Shown here: positions 12,890 through 19,335 of the stretch, in pieces
Layout of the letters: every line of letters begins with the position of its first letter
Position numbering within the stretch: the stretch's first letter is position 1
Assembly (NCBI GenBank): GCA_946413695.1
Contig: CAMKLV010000067.1
Span: 1-19,335, forward strand
Length of the DNA: 19,335 nucleotides
Reading direction: 5' to 3'
From: Firm-04 sp946413695
Lineage (GTDB): Bacteria; Bacillota; Clostridia; Oscillospirales; Ruminococcaceae
The notes under the pieces: model-generated
Seen by the model: only the letters and a program-made list of their open reading frames with translations
What the model was told of the DNA's origin: nothing
The model's database searches: none
Position numbers and translations under genes: made by a program

Positions 12890-14605
12890 TCATGTTCCGG
12901 GCGCCTGATTTTCATCCTGCACCTCTAACGGCAGCAGCGACTGCGTCTGCACATCGGCGAGACCGAAGGTTGTCATTTTGATCGCCGGAATGACGGTCAG
13001 CGAGACAAATGCCATGTTCATGAACGGCGAGATGTTCTCCGGCACGCCCATATCACGGACGGCGGCATTGAGCGCTTCATTCTGCGCAGCGACGGTTTCT
13101 GCATCGGCATCGCTCATGAGACCGGCAATCGGCAGGGGAATCTCCGCGCAGACTTTGCCCTCTGCGACTGCAACTGAGCCGCCGCCGCGTTCACGGACGC
13201 AGTTTGCCGCAAATGCCATATCTGCATCATTCGTGCCGATCACGATGAGATTGTGCGCATCATGCGAGACGGATGCTGCGATCGCGCCGCGCTTCAGCCC
13301 GATGCCTTTGATAAACCCGAGCCCTCTGTGACCGGTATTGCGGTGACGTTCAATGACCGCAAGCTTGAGGATATCCCGCGCGGTGTCGATACCGTTATTC
13401 TGCGTAAAATCGAGCGTTTCGATGCGCTCGTTTGTCAGCAGCTGACCGGGTACCACTTCGATCACGCGGCAGCGATTCGATTTCGCTTCGATATGGAAAT
13501 GCGCCGGTGTGAGCGCATCCAGATGAAACGAATGCAGGATCTCTGCCCATTTTTCACCGCGGAAATCGGGGGCGTCAAACGGCAGACACCTGCCGCTGCG
13601 TACGGCGGGTTTTCCGGCAGAGTACACATCCCGCACGGTGAAGCTGTCAAGATCGGAGAGCACCACGAGATCGGCACGGTAACCGGGGGCGATTGCGCCG
13701 ACATACTGCAGCCCGAAGCACTGTGCCGCCTGAACGGTCGCCATGCGGATGCAGGTGATGACATCCTTTCCGGCGCGCACCGCCATGCGGATCGAGTTGT
13801 CGATATGCCCGTCGCGGAGCAGATCGGCAGGGTGCTTGTCATCGGTGACAAGCAGGCAGCGGCGGCAGAAGGGCTCATCAAAGAGCGGGAGCAGCGCCTC
13901 GAGATTGCGCGCTGCAGTGCCCTGCCGGATCATCAGCCACTGGCCCTTGCGCACGCGCTCGATGCCTTCTTCCGCAGAGGAGCATTCGTGGTCGCTCTGG
14001 ATGCCTGCCGCGATATAGCGGTCGAGATCGTGCCCCGAAAGCAGCGGCGCATGGCCGTCAATGACCTTTCCGGCAGCCTTTGCGGCGGAAAGCTTGTCCA
14101 TGACAAAATCCGCACCGGCAAGCACGCCGGGGTAGTTCATCATTTCGGCAAGCCCAGGCACACGCGGATGCGAAAAATACGGCGCGAGGTCCTTCGCGAG
14201 CAGCTCTGCGCCGGATTCATCCAGCGGCATGGCAGGCACGCAGGAGGGCAGCATGATGTAGACATGCATCGGCAGATTTTCGCTCATTTCGAGCATAAAG
14301 TCGATGCCCTTTGTGCCGCAGACATTCGCAATCTCATGCGGGTCGGCGACGATTGCGGTGGTGCCGTGGGGGAGTGCCGCGCGCGTCAGCTCGGCGGGGG
14401 TAAGCATGGTGCTTTCAATGTGGATGTGTCCGTCAATCAGCCCCGGGCAGACCGTGCAGCCGGAGATATCTTCGACCTTGTCGGCATCCGCATCGGTGTA
14501 ATCCCCGACGCCGAGGATCACATCATCCCCGATCAGGAGGTTTTCGCGCATGGCCTCACCGGTGAACACATTGATGACCGTGCCGTTTTTGAGCAGTGTT
14601 TTCAT
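12890..14605 (-). CDS. ade: Adenine deaminase
   Basis: The enzyme converts adenine to hypoxanthine and ammonia in purine salvage. The 571-residue protein has the full Ade layout. A small N-terminal composite domain precedes PGLIDGHIHIESTM (54-67) with the metal histidines. Further motifs are DPHEIANVCG (88-97), GLAEMMN (151-157), DGHAP (183-187), QSDHE (203-207) and VTDDKHP (253-259). A C-terminal domain follows with SVSHDAHN and the conserved GG-S motif. ATG 14605 is preferred because GAGGTG lies seven bases upstream; in-frame starts further upstream would overlap the hairpin. It follows the GNAT gene on the same strand after a hairpin terminator, and no separate promoter fits in the gap. 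Confidence 0.95.
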   Translation of the reverse strand: MKTLLKNGTVINVFTGEAMRENLLIGDDVILGVGDYTDADADKVEDISGCTVCPGLIDGHIHIESTMLTPAELTRAALPHGTTAIVADPHEIANVCGTKGIDFMLEMSENLPMHVYIMLPSCVPAMPLDESGAELLAKDLAPYFSHPRVPGLAEMMNYPGVLAGADFVMDKLSAAKAAGKVIDGHAPLLSGHDLDRYIAAGIQSDHECSSAEEGIERVRKGQWLMIRQGTAARNLEALLPLFDEPFCRRCLLVTDDKHPADLLRDGHIDNSIRMAVRAGKDVITCIRMATVQAAQCFGLQYVGAIAPGYRADLVVLSDLDSFTVRDVYSAGKPAVRSGRCLPFDAPDFRGEKWAEILHSFHLDALTPAHFHIEAKSNRCRVIEVVPGQLLTNERIETLDFTQNNGIDTARDILKLAVIERHRNTGHRGLGFIKGIGLKRGAIAASVSHDAHNLIVIGTNDADMAFAANCVRERGGGSVAVAEGKVCAEIPLPIAGLMSDADAETVAAQNEALNAAVRDMGVPENISPFMNMAFVSLTVIPAIKMTTFGLADVQTQSLLPLEVQDENQAPGT

Positions 14606-14615
14606 TTTGCACCTC

Positions 14616-14654
14616 ATAAAAATGCGGACATCCCGCCGGAAGCAGGATGTCCGC
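14616..14654 (-). terminator. Intercistronic hairpin between GNAT and ade genes
   Basis: Perfect 10-base arms GCGGACATCC (14624-14633) and GGATGTCCGC (14645-14654) flank 11 bases. On the minus strand the stem is followed by ATTTTTATG. The U-run ends just before the ade ribosome binding site, so it may be a partial terminator that lowers ade expression relative to the GNAT gene. Confidence 0.75.
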
Positions 14655-14661
14655 AAAGTTT

Positions 14662-15324
14662 TCATTCTCCGACAGACGAATGACTGTAGATGTAGAATTT
14701 TTCCTGACTCGGCATCCAGCCCTTTTCTTTGGGCGGGAACGAGCGGTCAAATTCCTCGACTTTTTCATCATCCAGCAGTGTGACAACATCGCTTTCGCGG
14801 TAGACATAATGTCTGCCGTCGAACAGTCCGGCGTTCAGCTCCAGACAAAGCAGTGCTGTCGGGAAGTAATTGCCGTCCATCGAGACATTGAATCTTCTGC
14901 TGCATTTGAAGCCGCTGCTGACATAGTTTTCGGGGTTGCCGAAGATGACAACAGCCTTGTATCCGAGCGCTTTTGCCGCTGCAAAGGAATGCGCCATGAT
15001 GCGCTTGCCGAGCCCCAGACGCTGAAAATCCGGATGCACCGAGATCGGACCGAACGAGAGAATCTCGCGGCGGGTGCCGTCATCCTCCTCAAGCCACGAT
15101 TTCATATACATGATGCTCGCGACGATCTGCCCGCGGTATTCCGCGACAAAGGTCAGCCCGGGGAGAAAGTCCCGATGTGTCCGCATGATATGCGCCAGAT
15201 AATGCTCGCTGCATCCGGGATTGTAGACATTCCAGAATGCTTCGCGGGTCAGTTCCTCGACGGCGCGGTAATCGCTTTTCTGCTCCGAACGGATGATGAT
15301 TTCCTGATTGTTGATTTGCTTCAT
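14662..15324 (-). CDS. GNAT family N-acetyltransferase (YhbS-like)
   Basis: The protein has 220 residues. The core GNAT fold covers about 8-165, with SFGPISVHPDFQRLGLGKRI (90-109) supplying strand beta-4 and the acetyl-CoA pyrophosphate loop (QRLGLG). VIFGNPENYVSSGFK is the usual next segment in YhbS-type (COG3153) members. The acceptor substrate is not predictable; relatives act on small molecules or proteins. ATG 15324 follows AGGAGG and an 8-base gap. Its mRNA has an unusually long leader of about 165 bases with a candidate leader peptide and alternative stems, which suggests conditional expression. It is followed by a hairpin and then ade. Confidence 0.88.
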   Translation of the reverse strand: MKQINNQEIIIRSEQKSDYRAVEELTREAFWNVYNPGCSEHYLAHIMRTHRDFLPGLTFVAEYRGQIVASIMYMKSWLEEDDGTRREILSFGPISVHPDFQRLGLGKRIMAHSFAAAKALGYKAVVIFGNPENYVSSGFKCSRRFNVSMDGNYFPTALLCLELNAGLFDGRHYVYRESDVVTLLDDEKVEEFDRSFPPKEKGWMPSQEKFYIYSHSSVGE

Positions 15325-15365
15325 GATTGTTTCCTCCTGAAATTGTACATTTTTTGTATGACAAT

Positions 15366-15427
15366 ACGGGAGGGCTTGTGTAATTGAGATTGTATTCGCA
15401 AACCTTCCCGTTTACGCTGCAATCTCA
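15366..15427 (-). promoter_or_regulatory. Candidate attenuator: two mutually exclusive stems in the GNAT leader
   Basis: Stem A pairs 15398-15411 with 15366-15379 (about 12 pairs, one mismatch, one G-U). Stem B pairs TGAGATTG (15427-15420 on the minus strand), inside the candidate leader peptide, with CAATCTCA (15392-15385), which lies in the loop of stem A. The two interleave and cannot easily coexist. The 3' arm of stem A contains CCTCC, complementary to the GGAGG of the GNAT ribosome binding site. The switching mechanism is inferred. Confidence 0.45.
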
Positions 15428-15447
15428 GGTCGGCTGTAATATTTCAA
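15412..15447 (-). CDS. Candidate 11-residue leader peptide upstream of GNAT gene
   Basis: A TTG start at 15447 lies 8 bases after AAAGGAG (15462-15456) and opens an 11-codon frame, (M)KYYSRPEIAA, ending in TAA at 15414-15412. It lies between the promoter and the GNAT gene, and its second half forms one arm of stem B. Good ribosome binding site spacing and placement inside an alternative-stem region support a regulatory leader peptide. Against it are the TTG start and the small size, which could arise by chance. Confidence 0.4.
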   Translation of the reverse strand: MKYYSRPEIAA

Positions 15448-15477
15448 ACAACTGACTCCTTTATAATAAGAATTTTC

Positions 15478-15526
15478 GCTGATCCCTCAGCAATTTCAGT
15501 ATAGCACATTTTTCACAGGATGTCAA
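15478..15526 (-). promoter_or_regulatory. SigA promoter of GNAT gene plus 5'-end hairpin
   Basis: On the minus strand TTGACA (15526-15521) and TATACT (15503-15498) are exactly 17 bases apart. The predicted transcript starts near 15491 and begins almost at once with the hairpin GCTGA-GGGA-TCAGC (15491-15478), capped by a GNRA-type tetraloop. Such 5' hairpins often protect an mRNA from decay. Confidence 0.78.
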
Positions 15527-15571
15527 GAAGATGCGCCGAATAACTTTCACGGGATTATCATAGTTTCACTC

Positions 15572-15600
15572 TTGACTTTTTTCGCAATTTTCGGTATAAT
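15572..15600 (+). promoter_or_regulatory. SigA promoter of pckG
   Basis: TTGACT (15572-15577) and TATAAT (15595-15600) are separated by 17 bases, about 50 bases before the start codon. The ribosome binding site AGGAGG is at 15637-15642. This is a strong consensus promoter, consistent with a highly expressed metabolic gene. Confidence 0.85.
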
Positions 15601-15651
15601 ATAAAAAGGGAAAATTGGTTTTCTCAAAATGTACTTAGGAGGTCTGCAATT

Positions 15652-17487
15652 ATGTCTCTGACAAAGAACCCGAATGTAAACAAGTGGGTAGAGGAAATGA
15701 TCGCGCTCTGCAAGCCGGATCAGGTTGTATGGATCGATGGCTCGAAGGAACAGCTCGATCAGCTGACCGCAGAGGTCACCGCTCTGCCGGACGGTCACCC
15801 CGATAAGCTCTATCCGCTCAATGAGGATAAATATCCGGGCTGCCTGTATCACCGCACCCGCCCGAATGACGTTGCACGTGTGGAAGACAGAACCTTTATC
15901 TGCTCCCGCAAGGAGGAGGATGCAGGTCCGACCAACAACTGGATGGATCCGAAGGAAATGTATGCAAAGCTGACTCCGCTCTATGACGGCGTCATGAAGG
16001 GCAGAACCATGTATGTCATTCCGTACAGCATGGGCCCGATCGGCTCTCCGCTCGCAAAGGTCGGCGTTGAGGTCACCGATTCCATCTACGTTGTTCTGAA
16101 CATGAACATCATGACCCGTATGGGCACCAAGGCTTTCGAGAACCTCGGTGATGTCTCCAACGATTTCGTCCGCGGTCTGCACTCCAAGGCAGATGTCGAT
16201 CCGGAAAAGCGCTACATCGTCCAGTTCCCGGAGGACAACACCATCTGGTCGATCAACTCCGCATACGGCGGAAACGTCCTGCTCGGCAAGAAGTGCTTTG
16301 CACTCCGTATCGCATCCTATCAGGCAAAGAACGAGGGCTGGATGGCAGAGCATATGCTGATCCTCGGCGTTCAGAAGCCGGACGGCGATACCAAGTACAT
16401 CTGCGCAGCATTCCCGTCTGCCTGCGGCAAGACCAACCTCGCGATGCTGATTCCGCCGGAAGGCTACCGCAAGGCCGGCTACAAGGTCTTTACTGTCGGT
16501 GATGATATCGCGTGGCTGAAGCCCGGTCCGGACGGCAGACTCTATGCAATCAATCCGGAGTACGGCTTCTTCGGCGTTGCTCCCGGCACCAACGAGAAGT
16601 CCAACTTTAATGCACTTGCTTCCACCAAGAAGAACGCAATCTTCACCAACGTTGCACTGGATAATTCCGACAACACCCCGTGGTGGGAATCCCTCACCAA
16701 GGAGCCGCCGGTCGATGCAACCGAGTGGAAGGGTGCAAAGGTCAACGGTCCGGAGTACTGCGCACAGCTTGACGCAAACGGCAAGCACCTGACGCTGGCA
16801 CATCCGAACAGCCGCTTCACCGCACCGGCAGAGAACTGCCCGTGCATCAGCCCTGAGTTCAACAATCCGCAGGGCGTGCCGATCTCCGCAATCATCTTCG
16901 GCGGCAGACGTGCATCCACCACTCCGCTGGTTTACCAGTCCTTCGACTGGACACACGGCACCTACATGGGCTCTGCAGTCTCCTCTGAGACCACTGCAGC
17001 TGCAACCGGTGCAGTCGGCGTCCTCCGCCACGATCCGATGGCAATGAAGCCGTTTATCGGTTACAATGTCGGTGACTACTGGGCACACTGGCTCGAGATG
17101 GGCGAGAAGCTCGGCGACAAGGCTCCGAAGATCTTTAACGTCAACTGGTTCAAGAAGGATGCAGAGGGACACTTCATGTGGCCGGGCTTCGGCGACAACA
17201 TGAGAGTCCTTGACTGGATCATCAAGCGCTGCGAAGGCACTGTTGATGCTGATGAGACCGCAATCGGCTTCCTGCCGAAGCCGGAGGATATCAACATCGA
17301 AGGCCTTGAGGGTGAGGTCGATCTCAACCAGATGAAGGCTCTCCTCGCTGTTGACAAGGATCTCTGGAAGAAGGAGATCGTTGAGATGCGCAGATACTAT
17401 GATGAAGACATCAAGGCAAAGGGCGGCAAGATTCCGCAGGCTCTTTACGATGTGCTTGACAAGATCGAGGCAAACCTCAACAAGTAA
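15652..17487 (+). CDS. pckG: Phosphoenolpyruvate carboxykinase (GTP)
   Basis: This enzyme interconverts oxaloacetate plus GTP with PEP, CO2 and GDP. In anaerobic Ruminococcus-type fermenters it usually runs toward oxaloacetate, feeding succinate formation. The protein is 611 residues, normal for the GTP class. FPSACGKTN (254-262) is the P-loop with the reactive Cys258. GDDIAWL (283-289) holds metal-binding aspartate, and NSAYGGN (202-208) contacts substrate. His234 and Lys213/214 are candidate Mn ligands. Codon choice is markedly more restricted than in neighbouring genes, consistent with high expression. It is monocistronic: its own promoter lies upstream and a terminator at 17588-17623. Confidence 0.97.
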   Translation: MSLTKNPNVNKWVEEMIALCKPDQVVWIDGSKEQLDQLTAEVTALPDGHPDKLYPLNEDKYPGCLYHRTRPNDVARVEDRTFICSRKEEDAGPTNNWMDPKEMYAKLTPLYDGVMKGRTMYVIPYSMGPIGSPLAKVGVEVTDSIYVVLNMNIMTRMGTKAFENLGDVSNDFVRGLHSKADVDPEKRYIVQFPEDNTIWSINSAYGGNVLLGKKCFALRIASYQAKNEGWMAEHMLILGVQKPDGDTKYICAAFPSACGKTNLAMLIPPEGYRKAGYKVFTVGDDIAWLKPGPDGRLYAINPEYGFFGVAPGTNEKSNFNALASTKKNAIFTNVALDNSDNTPWWESLTKEPPVDATEWKGAKVNGPEYCAQLDANGKHLTLAHPNSRFTAPAENCPCISPEFNNPQGVPISAIIFGGRRASTTPLVYQSFDWTHGTYMGSAVSSETTAAATGAVGVLRHDPMAMKPFIGYNVGDYWAHWLEMGEKLGDKAPKIFNVNWFKKDAEGHFMWPGFGDNMRVLDWIIKRCEGTVDADETAIGFLPKPEDINIEGLEGEVDLNQMKALLAVDKDLWKKEIVEMRRYYDEDIKAKGGKIPQALYDVLDKIEANLNK

Positions 17488-17502
17488 TGTTACATCAAAA
17501 AT

Positions 17503-17574
17503 CCCTGCTGTATTTAGGTCGGTACTCATATAGAAGTTTTTCAACAACTATTATGTAAAGACCTATACAGCGGG
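17503..17574 (+). other. Structured element in the pckG 3' region
   Basis: CCC-T-GCTGTAT-TT-AGGTC (17503-17520) pairs with GACCT-ATACAGC-GGG (17560-17574), giving 15 base pairs with two bulges on the left side, around a 39-base loop that can fold a small inner stem (AGTT / AACT). It lies between the pckG stop and its terminator. It could be a 3' UTR structure, a small RNA, or a decayed repeat. Confidence 0.45.
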
Positions 17575-17587
17575 CTATAATAAAGGA

Positions 17588-17623
17588 AGACAGATACTTC
17601 AGATCGAGGTATCTGTCTTTTTT
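17588..17623 (+). terminator. Rho-independent terminator after pckG
   Basis: Arms AGACAGATAC (17588-17597) and GTATCTGTCT (17609-17618) flank 11 bases and are followed by TTTTT (to 17623). Confidence 0.88.
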
Positions 17624-17774
17624 CGTTGTATCATATCCAGCAGTCTGCTCATTCTCTGTTCGTAGTTTCTCGCTCGTGTCTCCTTGTATTTTGCATTTAA
17701 AAGGGCGTGAAAAAGTGTGCAGAGATTGACTTTTTCGGGACGGGTTGGTATAATTATAGATATAGTAGCAAAGC
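17599..17774 (-). pseudogene. Possible C-terminal gene remnant (YdeI-like tail)
   Basis: A minus-strand frame without a proper start ends in TGA at 17601-17599. Its last part, AKYKETRARNYEQRM then SRLLDMIQRKKT, resembles the basic helical tail of YdeI/OmpD-associated proteins (pattern AKxxETRxR...LxMI). Nothing upstream continues the gene, and the frame overlaps the promoter of the ATP-grasp gene and the pckG terminator. The rest of the 308-base gap (17488-17795) holds the structured element, that terminator and that promoter. The match is from memory and weak. Confidence 0.25.
17726..17754 (+). promoter_or_regulatory. SigA promoter of ATP-grasp gene
   Basis: TTGACT (17726-17731) and TATAAT (17749-17754) are separated by 17 bases, 41 bases before the start codon. 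The ribosome binding site TGGAGG is at 17785-17790. Confidence 0.85.
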
Positions 17775-17795
17775 ATCAACCATGTGGAGGGCATA

Positions 17796-18620
17796 ATGAA
17801 AAGAATACTATATCTGACCGACTTGTATTATGAAGCAAAGGGTCGAAGATACTGCGATGAGGATATATACATAGTCGGCAAACTGATGGATCATTTCGAT
17901 GTAGCTATGTGCAACCTTAAAAACTCTGCAAGTTTTGAGGGCTGTGCTGACCTTGTGATCGTTAGAAATATCGGTCCGGTCAGCGGATTCCCTGGACTAT
18001 ATCATGATTTTATCAGCAGGATCAAGACAAGCGGTATCAAAACATTCAACGAGTTCAAAGGTAAAGCCGATATGCTCGGAAAGCAATACCTGTTAGATCT
18101 GACTCAGCTCGGATACCCTGTTATTCCTACGATCGATCGGATAGAAGACTTTTCCGTATTGTCTGAGAGCGATAGATATGTGATAAAGCCCAAAGACGGT
18201 GCTGATTCTATCGGGCTTGAATTTCTATCAAAAGATGAATTGTTCCGCAGGAATAATCTAAAAGAAATGCTTATCCAGCCAGCAATAGACTTCGTTTATG
18301 AAGTGTCTTTTTACTTCATTGATAATAAACTCGAATACGCTCTGTATGCTCCTGATAAAACCAGACGATGGGAACTGAAGCGCTATGATTACTCGACCGA
18401 AGATGCTGATTTTGCAAAGAAATTCATCGAATGGAATGATATTTCTCACGGTATTCAGCGAGTAGATGCCTGCCGTACACGTGATGGGCGACTGCTTTTA
18501 GTGGAGCTGGAAGACCTTGATCCCTATTTGTCTATCGGAGAGCTTGATGAAAAGACAAGAGAACGGTTTATAACAGATTTTATTTCTGCTATAAAGAATC
18601 AGCTTGACCACATTGAATGA
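17796..18620 (+). CDS. ATP-grasp family protein (RimK/glutathione-synthetase-like)
   Basis: The protein has 274 residues. The N-terminal part (1-95) is a Rossmann-like preATP-grasp region starting KRILYLTDLYYEAKG. The ATP-grasp fold follows. RYVIKPKDGADSIGLEFL (about 126-143) holds the ATP lysine and glycine-rich loop, and MLIQPAIDFVYEVSFYFI the hinge. VDACRTRDGRLLLVELEDLDP holds the metal residues. The usual ELN-type ending is here ELEDLDP, with acidic residues in place of the asparagine. Such enzymes ligate a carboxylate to an amine or thiol using ATP; the substrate is unknown. ATG 17796 follows TGGAGG; an in-frame ATG at 17784 overlaps that site. Base composition is clearly more AT-rich than the left 17 kb, suggesting a separate origin. 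Confidence 0.83.
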   Translation: MKRILYLTDLYYEAKGRRYCDEDIYIVGKLMDHFDVAMCNLKNSASFEGCADLVIVRNIGPVSGFPGLYHDFISRIKTSGIKTFNEFKGKADMLGKQYLLDLTQLGYPVIPTIDRIEDFSVLSESDRYVIKPKDGADSIGLEFLSKDELFRRNNLKEMLIQPAIDFVYEVSFYFIDNKLEYALYAPDKTRRWELKRYDYSTEDADFAKKFIEWNDISHGIQRVDACRTRDGRLLLVELEDLDPYLSIGELDEKTRERFITDFISAIKNQLDHIE

Positions 18621-18626
18621 GCAAAC

Positions 18627-18665
18627 ACGGATAACTGTCCTCATCAGACGGCTATCCGTTTCTTA
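18627..18665 (+). terminator. Terminator after ATP-grasp gene
   Basis: ACGGATA (18627-18633) pairs with TATCCGT (18653-18659), with an inner GTC / GAC pair across a 3-by-3 internal loop. The tail is TTCTTATT, only moderately U-rich. Confidence 0.65.
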
Positions 18666-18725
18666 TTATTCCGCATACCCACATTCCGGCCCTCGCCGGA
18701 AAACAGACCTTTTACAACACGAATC

Positions 18726-18754
18726 TTGACACTTCTGCTATCAGGTTGTATAAT
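18726..18754 (+). promoter_or_regulatory. SigA promoter of flavodoxin-family gene
   Basis: TTGACA (18726-18731) and TATAAT (18749-18754) are separated by 17 bases, 29 bases before the ATG. The sequence around the -10 (GGTTG then TATAATTATA) closely matches the ATP-grasp promoter. Confidence 0.85.
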
Positions 18755-18783
18755 TATAATACAATTCGCCAGGAGGTATCGCA

Positions 18784-19335
18784 ATGTCCCATATTCTCGT
18801 CCTGAACGGCTCTGCCAGACCAAATGCGTTTACGGCTGCGATGATAAGAGCGTTCCGCAGCGGCGCGGAGTCGGTCGGTCACACTGTCACAGTCATTGAC
18901 TTGTGTAAGCTGAATATCCATAGCTGTATCGGCTGTCTGAACGGCGGCAAGGAGAGGGAACACCCCTGCGTACAGCGTGACGATATGGATACTGTTTACG
19001 CAGAGTTCCGCAAGGCAGATGTGACCGTGTTTGCGACTCCGCTGTTCTTCTGGTCGTATAGCGGTCTGCTCAAAAATGCGATCGACAGGCTGTGGGCGTT
19101 GGCTGAGTTTGAACGAAGTGAGCTGATCGGCAGGGGCAGAGGCGGTGCATTGTTGGTCGCAGCAGGCGGAAGTCACCCCGAACCGCTGTATGAGCATTTT
19201 GATTATATGATGAAACGGCTTGCGTGGAATAATCTCGGCAAGGCGGCTCTGCTTCATACCGACGATATGGATATGCAGGGTATCCCCGAATGTGAAGATG
19301 CCTATAAGCTCGGTGCATCTATCGGAAAGCGTGAA
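18784..19335 (+). CDS. Flavodoxin-family NAD(P)H oxidoreductase, partial (runs off right edge)
   Basis: The first 184 residues are present and the frame is still open at the window end. ILVLNGSARPNAFTAAM (4-20) is the FMN phosphate loop of the flavodoxin_2/FMN-reductase fold. CIGCLNGG (48-55) gives two cysteines at the place where many clostridial members carry Cys pairs or bind metal. TPLFFWSYSGLLKNAIDRLW (85-104) is the second FMN-contacting block. Such proteins are NAD(P)H-dependent FMN reductases or quinone/nitro-reductases; exact substrate unknown. ATG 18784 follows AGGAGG at 18771-18776. The upstream terminator and its own promoter make it a separate transcription unit from the ATP-grasp gene. 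The coding region is less AT-rich than that gene. Confidence 0.87.
   Translation, partial: MSHILVLNGSARPNAFTAAMIRAFRSGAESVGHTVTVIDLCKLNIHSCIGCLNGGKEREHPCVQRDDMDTVYAEFRKADVTVFATPLFFWSYSGLLKNAIDRLWALAEFERSELIGRGRGGALLVAAGGSHPEPLYEHFDYMMKRLAWNNLGKAALLHTDDMDMQGIPECEDAYKLGASIGKRE

Noticed and set aside
13253..14683. Long plus-strand frame opposite ade
   Set aside because: The minus strand has all adenine deaminase motifs; the plus frame has no recognisable domain or ribosome binding site.
15366..15427. T-box riboswitch in the GNAT leader
   Set aside because: No T-box core sequence (AGGGTGGNACCGCG-like) or specifier-loop pattern was found, and no U-run follows the stems.
15547..17547. 666-codon minus-strand frame opposite pckG
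   Set aside because: It results from the strong codon bias of pckG; its translation is a Leu/Val/Asp/Cys-rich shadow with no motif.
17576..17581. TATAAT after the pckG structured element as a promoter
   Set aside because: No -35 hexamer lies 16-18 bases upstream and a terminator begins seven bases later.
1..19335. CRISPR array, tRNA, rRNA or transposase
   Set aside because: No regularly spaced direct repeats, cloverleaf-like sequence, rRNA signature or transposase motif was seen on either strand.

Overview
The window reads as chromosomal DNA of a Gram-positive gut or rumen clostridium, most likely Ruminococcus or a close Oscillospiraceae relative. The evidence is three proteins with dockerin or dockerin-like modules, a GTP-type PEP carboxykinase, canonical TTGACA/TATAAT promoters, strong AGGAGG ribosome binding sites, and clostridial ECF sigma and SPFH/ribbon-helix-helix gene sets. 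Most of it is GC-rich, which creates many long antisense open frames that are not genes. From about 17,490 onward the DNA is visibly more AT-rich. No tRNA, rRNA, CRISPR array or intact insertion sequence was seen.

Layout. (1) 1-381 is gene-free, with a REP-like palindrome, a dispersed repeat and a terminator. (2) 382-1625, minus strand: an SPFH membrane protein translationally coupled to a small Arc-type ribbon-helix-helix (RHH) protein. Their promoter carries a perfect 19-bp palindrome over the -10, a likely autoregulatory operator. (3) 1840-5194, plus strand: a tight four-gene operon of a hypothetical protein, an amidohydrolase, an SDR-like NAD(P)-binding protein and tRNA-dihydrouridine synthase. 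It ends in an inverted repeat. (4) 5297-7826, plus strand: an ECF promoter, an ECF sigma factor, a membrane-spanning putative anti-sigma factor with an extracellular dockerin-like module, and a secreted protein with the same module. (5) 7883-10588, minus strand: a large secreted zinc-metalloprotease-like protein with a left-handed beta-helix, a LamG-like domain and a classical type I dockerin. (6) 10901-12829, plus strand, divergent from it: a LacI-type sugar-sensor domain fused to a diguanylate cyclase. (7) 12890-15324, minus strand: a GNAT acetyltransferase followed by adenine deaminase. The GNAT gene has a long leader with a candidate 11-codon leader peptide and two mutually exclusive stems. 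(8) 15652-17487, plus strand: PEP carboxykinase. (9) 17488-19335: a scar-like region with a structured element and a possible gene remnant, then an AT-rich ATP-grasp gene and a flavodoxin-family gene that runs off the right edge.

How the genes may work together. Regions 4 to 6 look like a cell-surface theme: a sigma/anti-sigma pair that may sense at the surface through a dockerin-like module, a secreted partner with the same module, a cellulosome-type secreted enzyme, and a sugar-responsive c-di-GMP enzyme beside it. The two strongest leads for new biology are the dockerin-bearing anti-sigma operon with its own ECF promoter and the attenuator-like leader ahead of the GNAT gene. Functions are read from sequence and family knowledge only; no searches were run.
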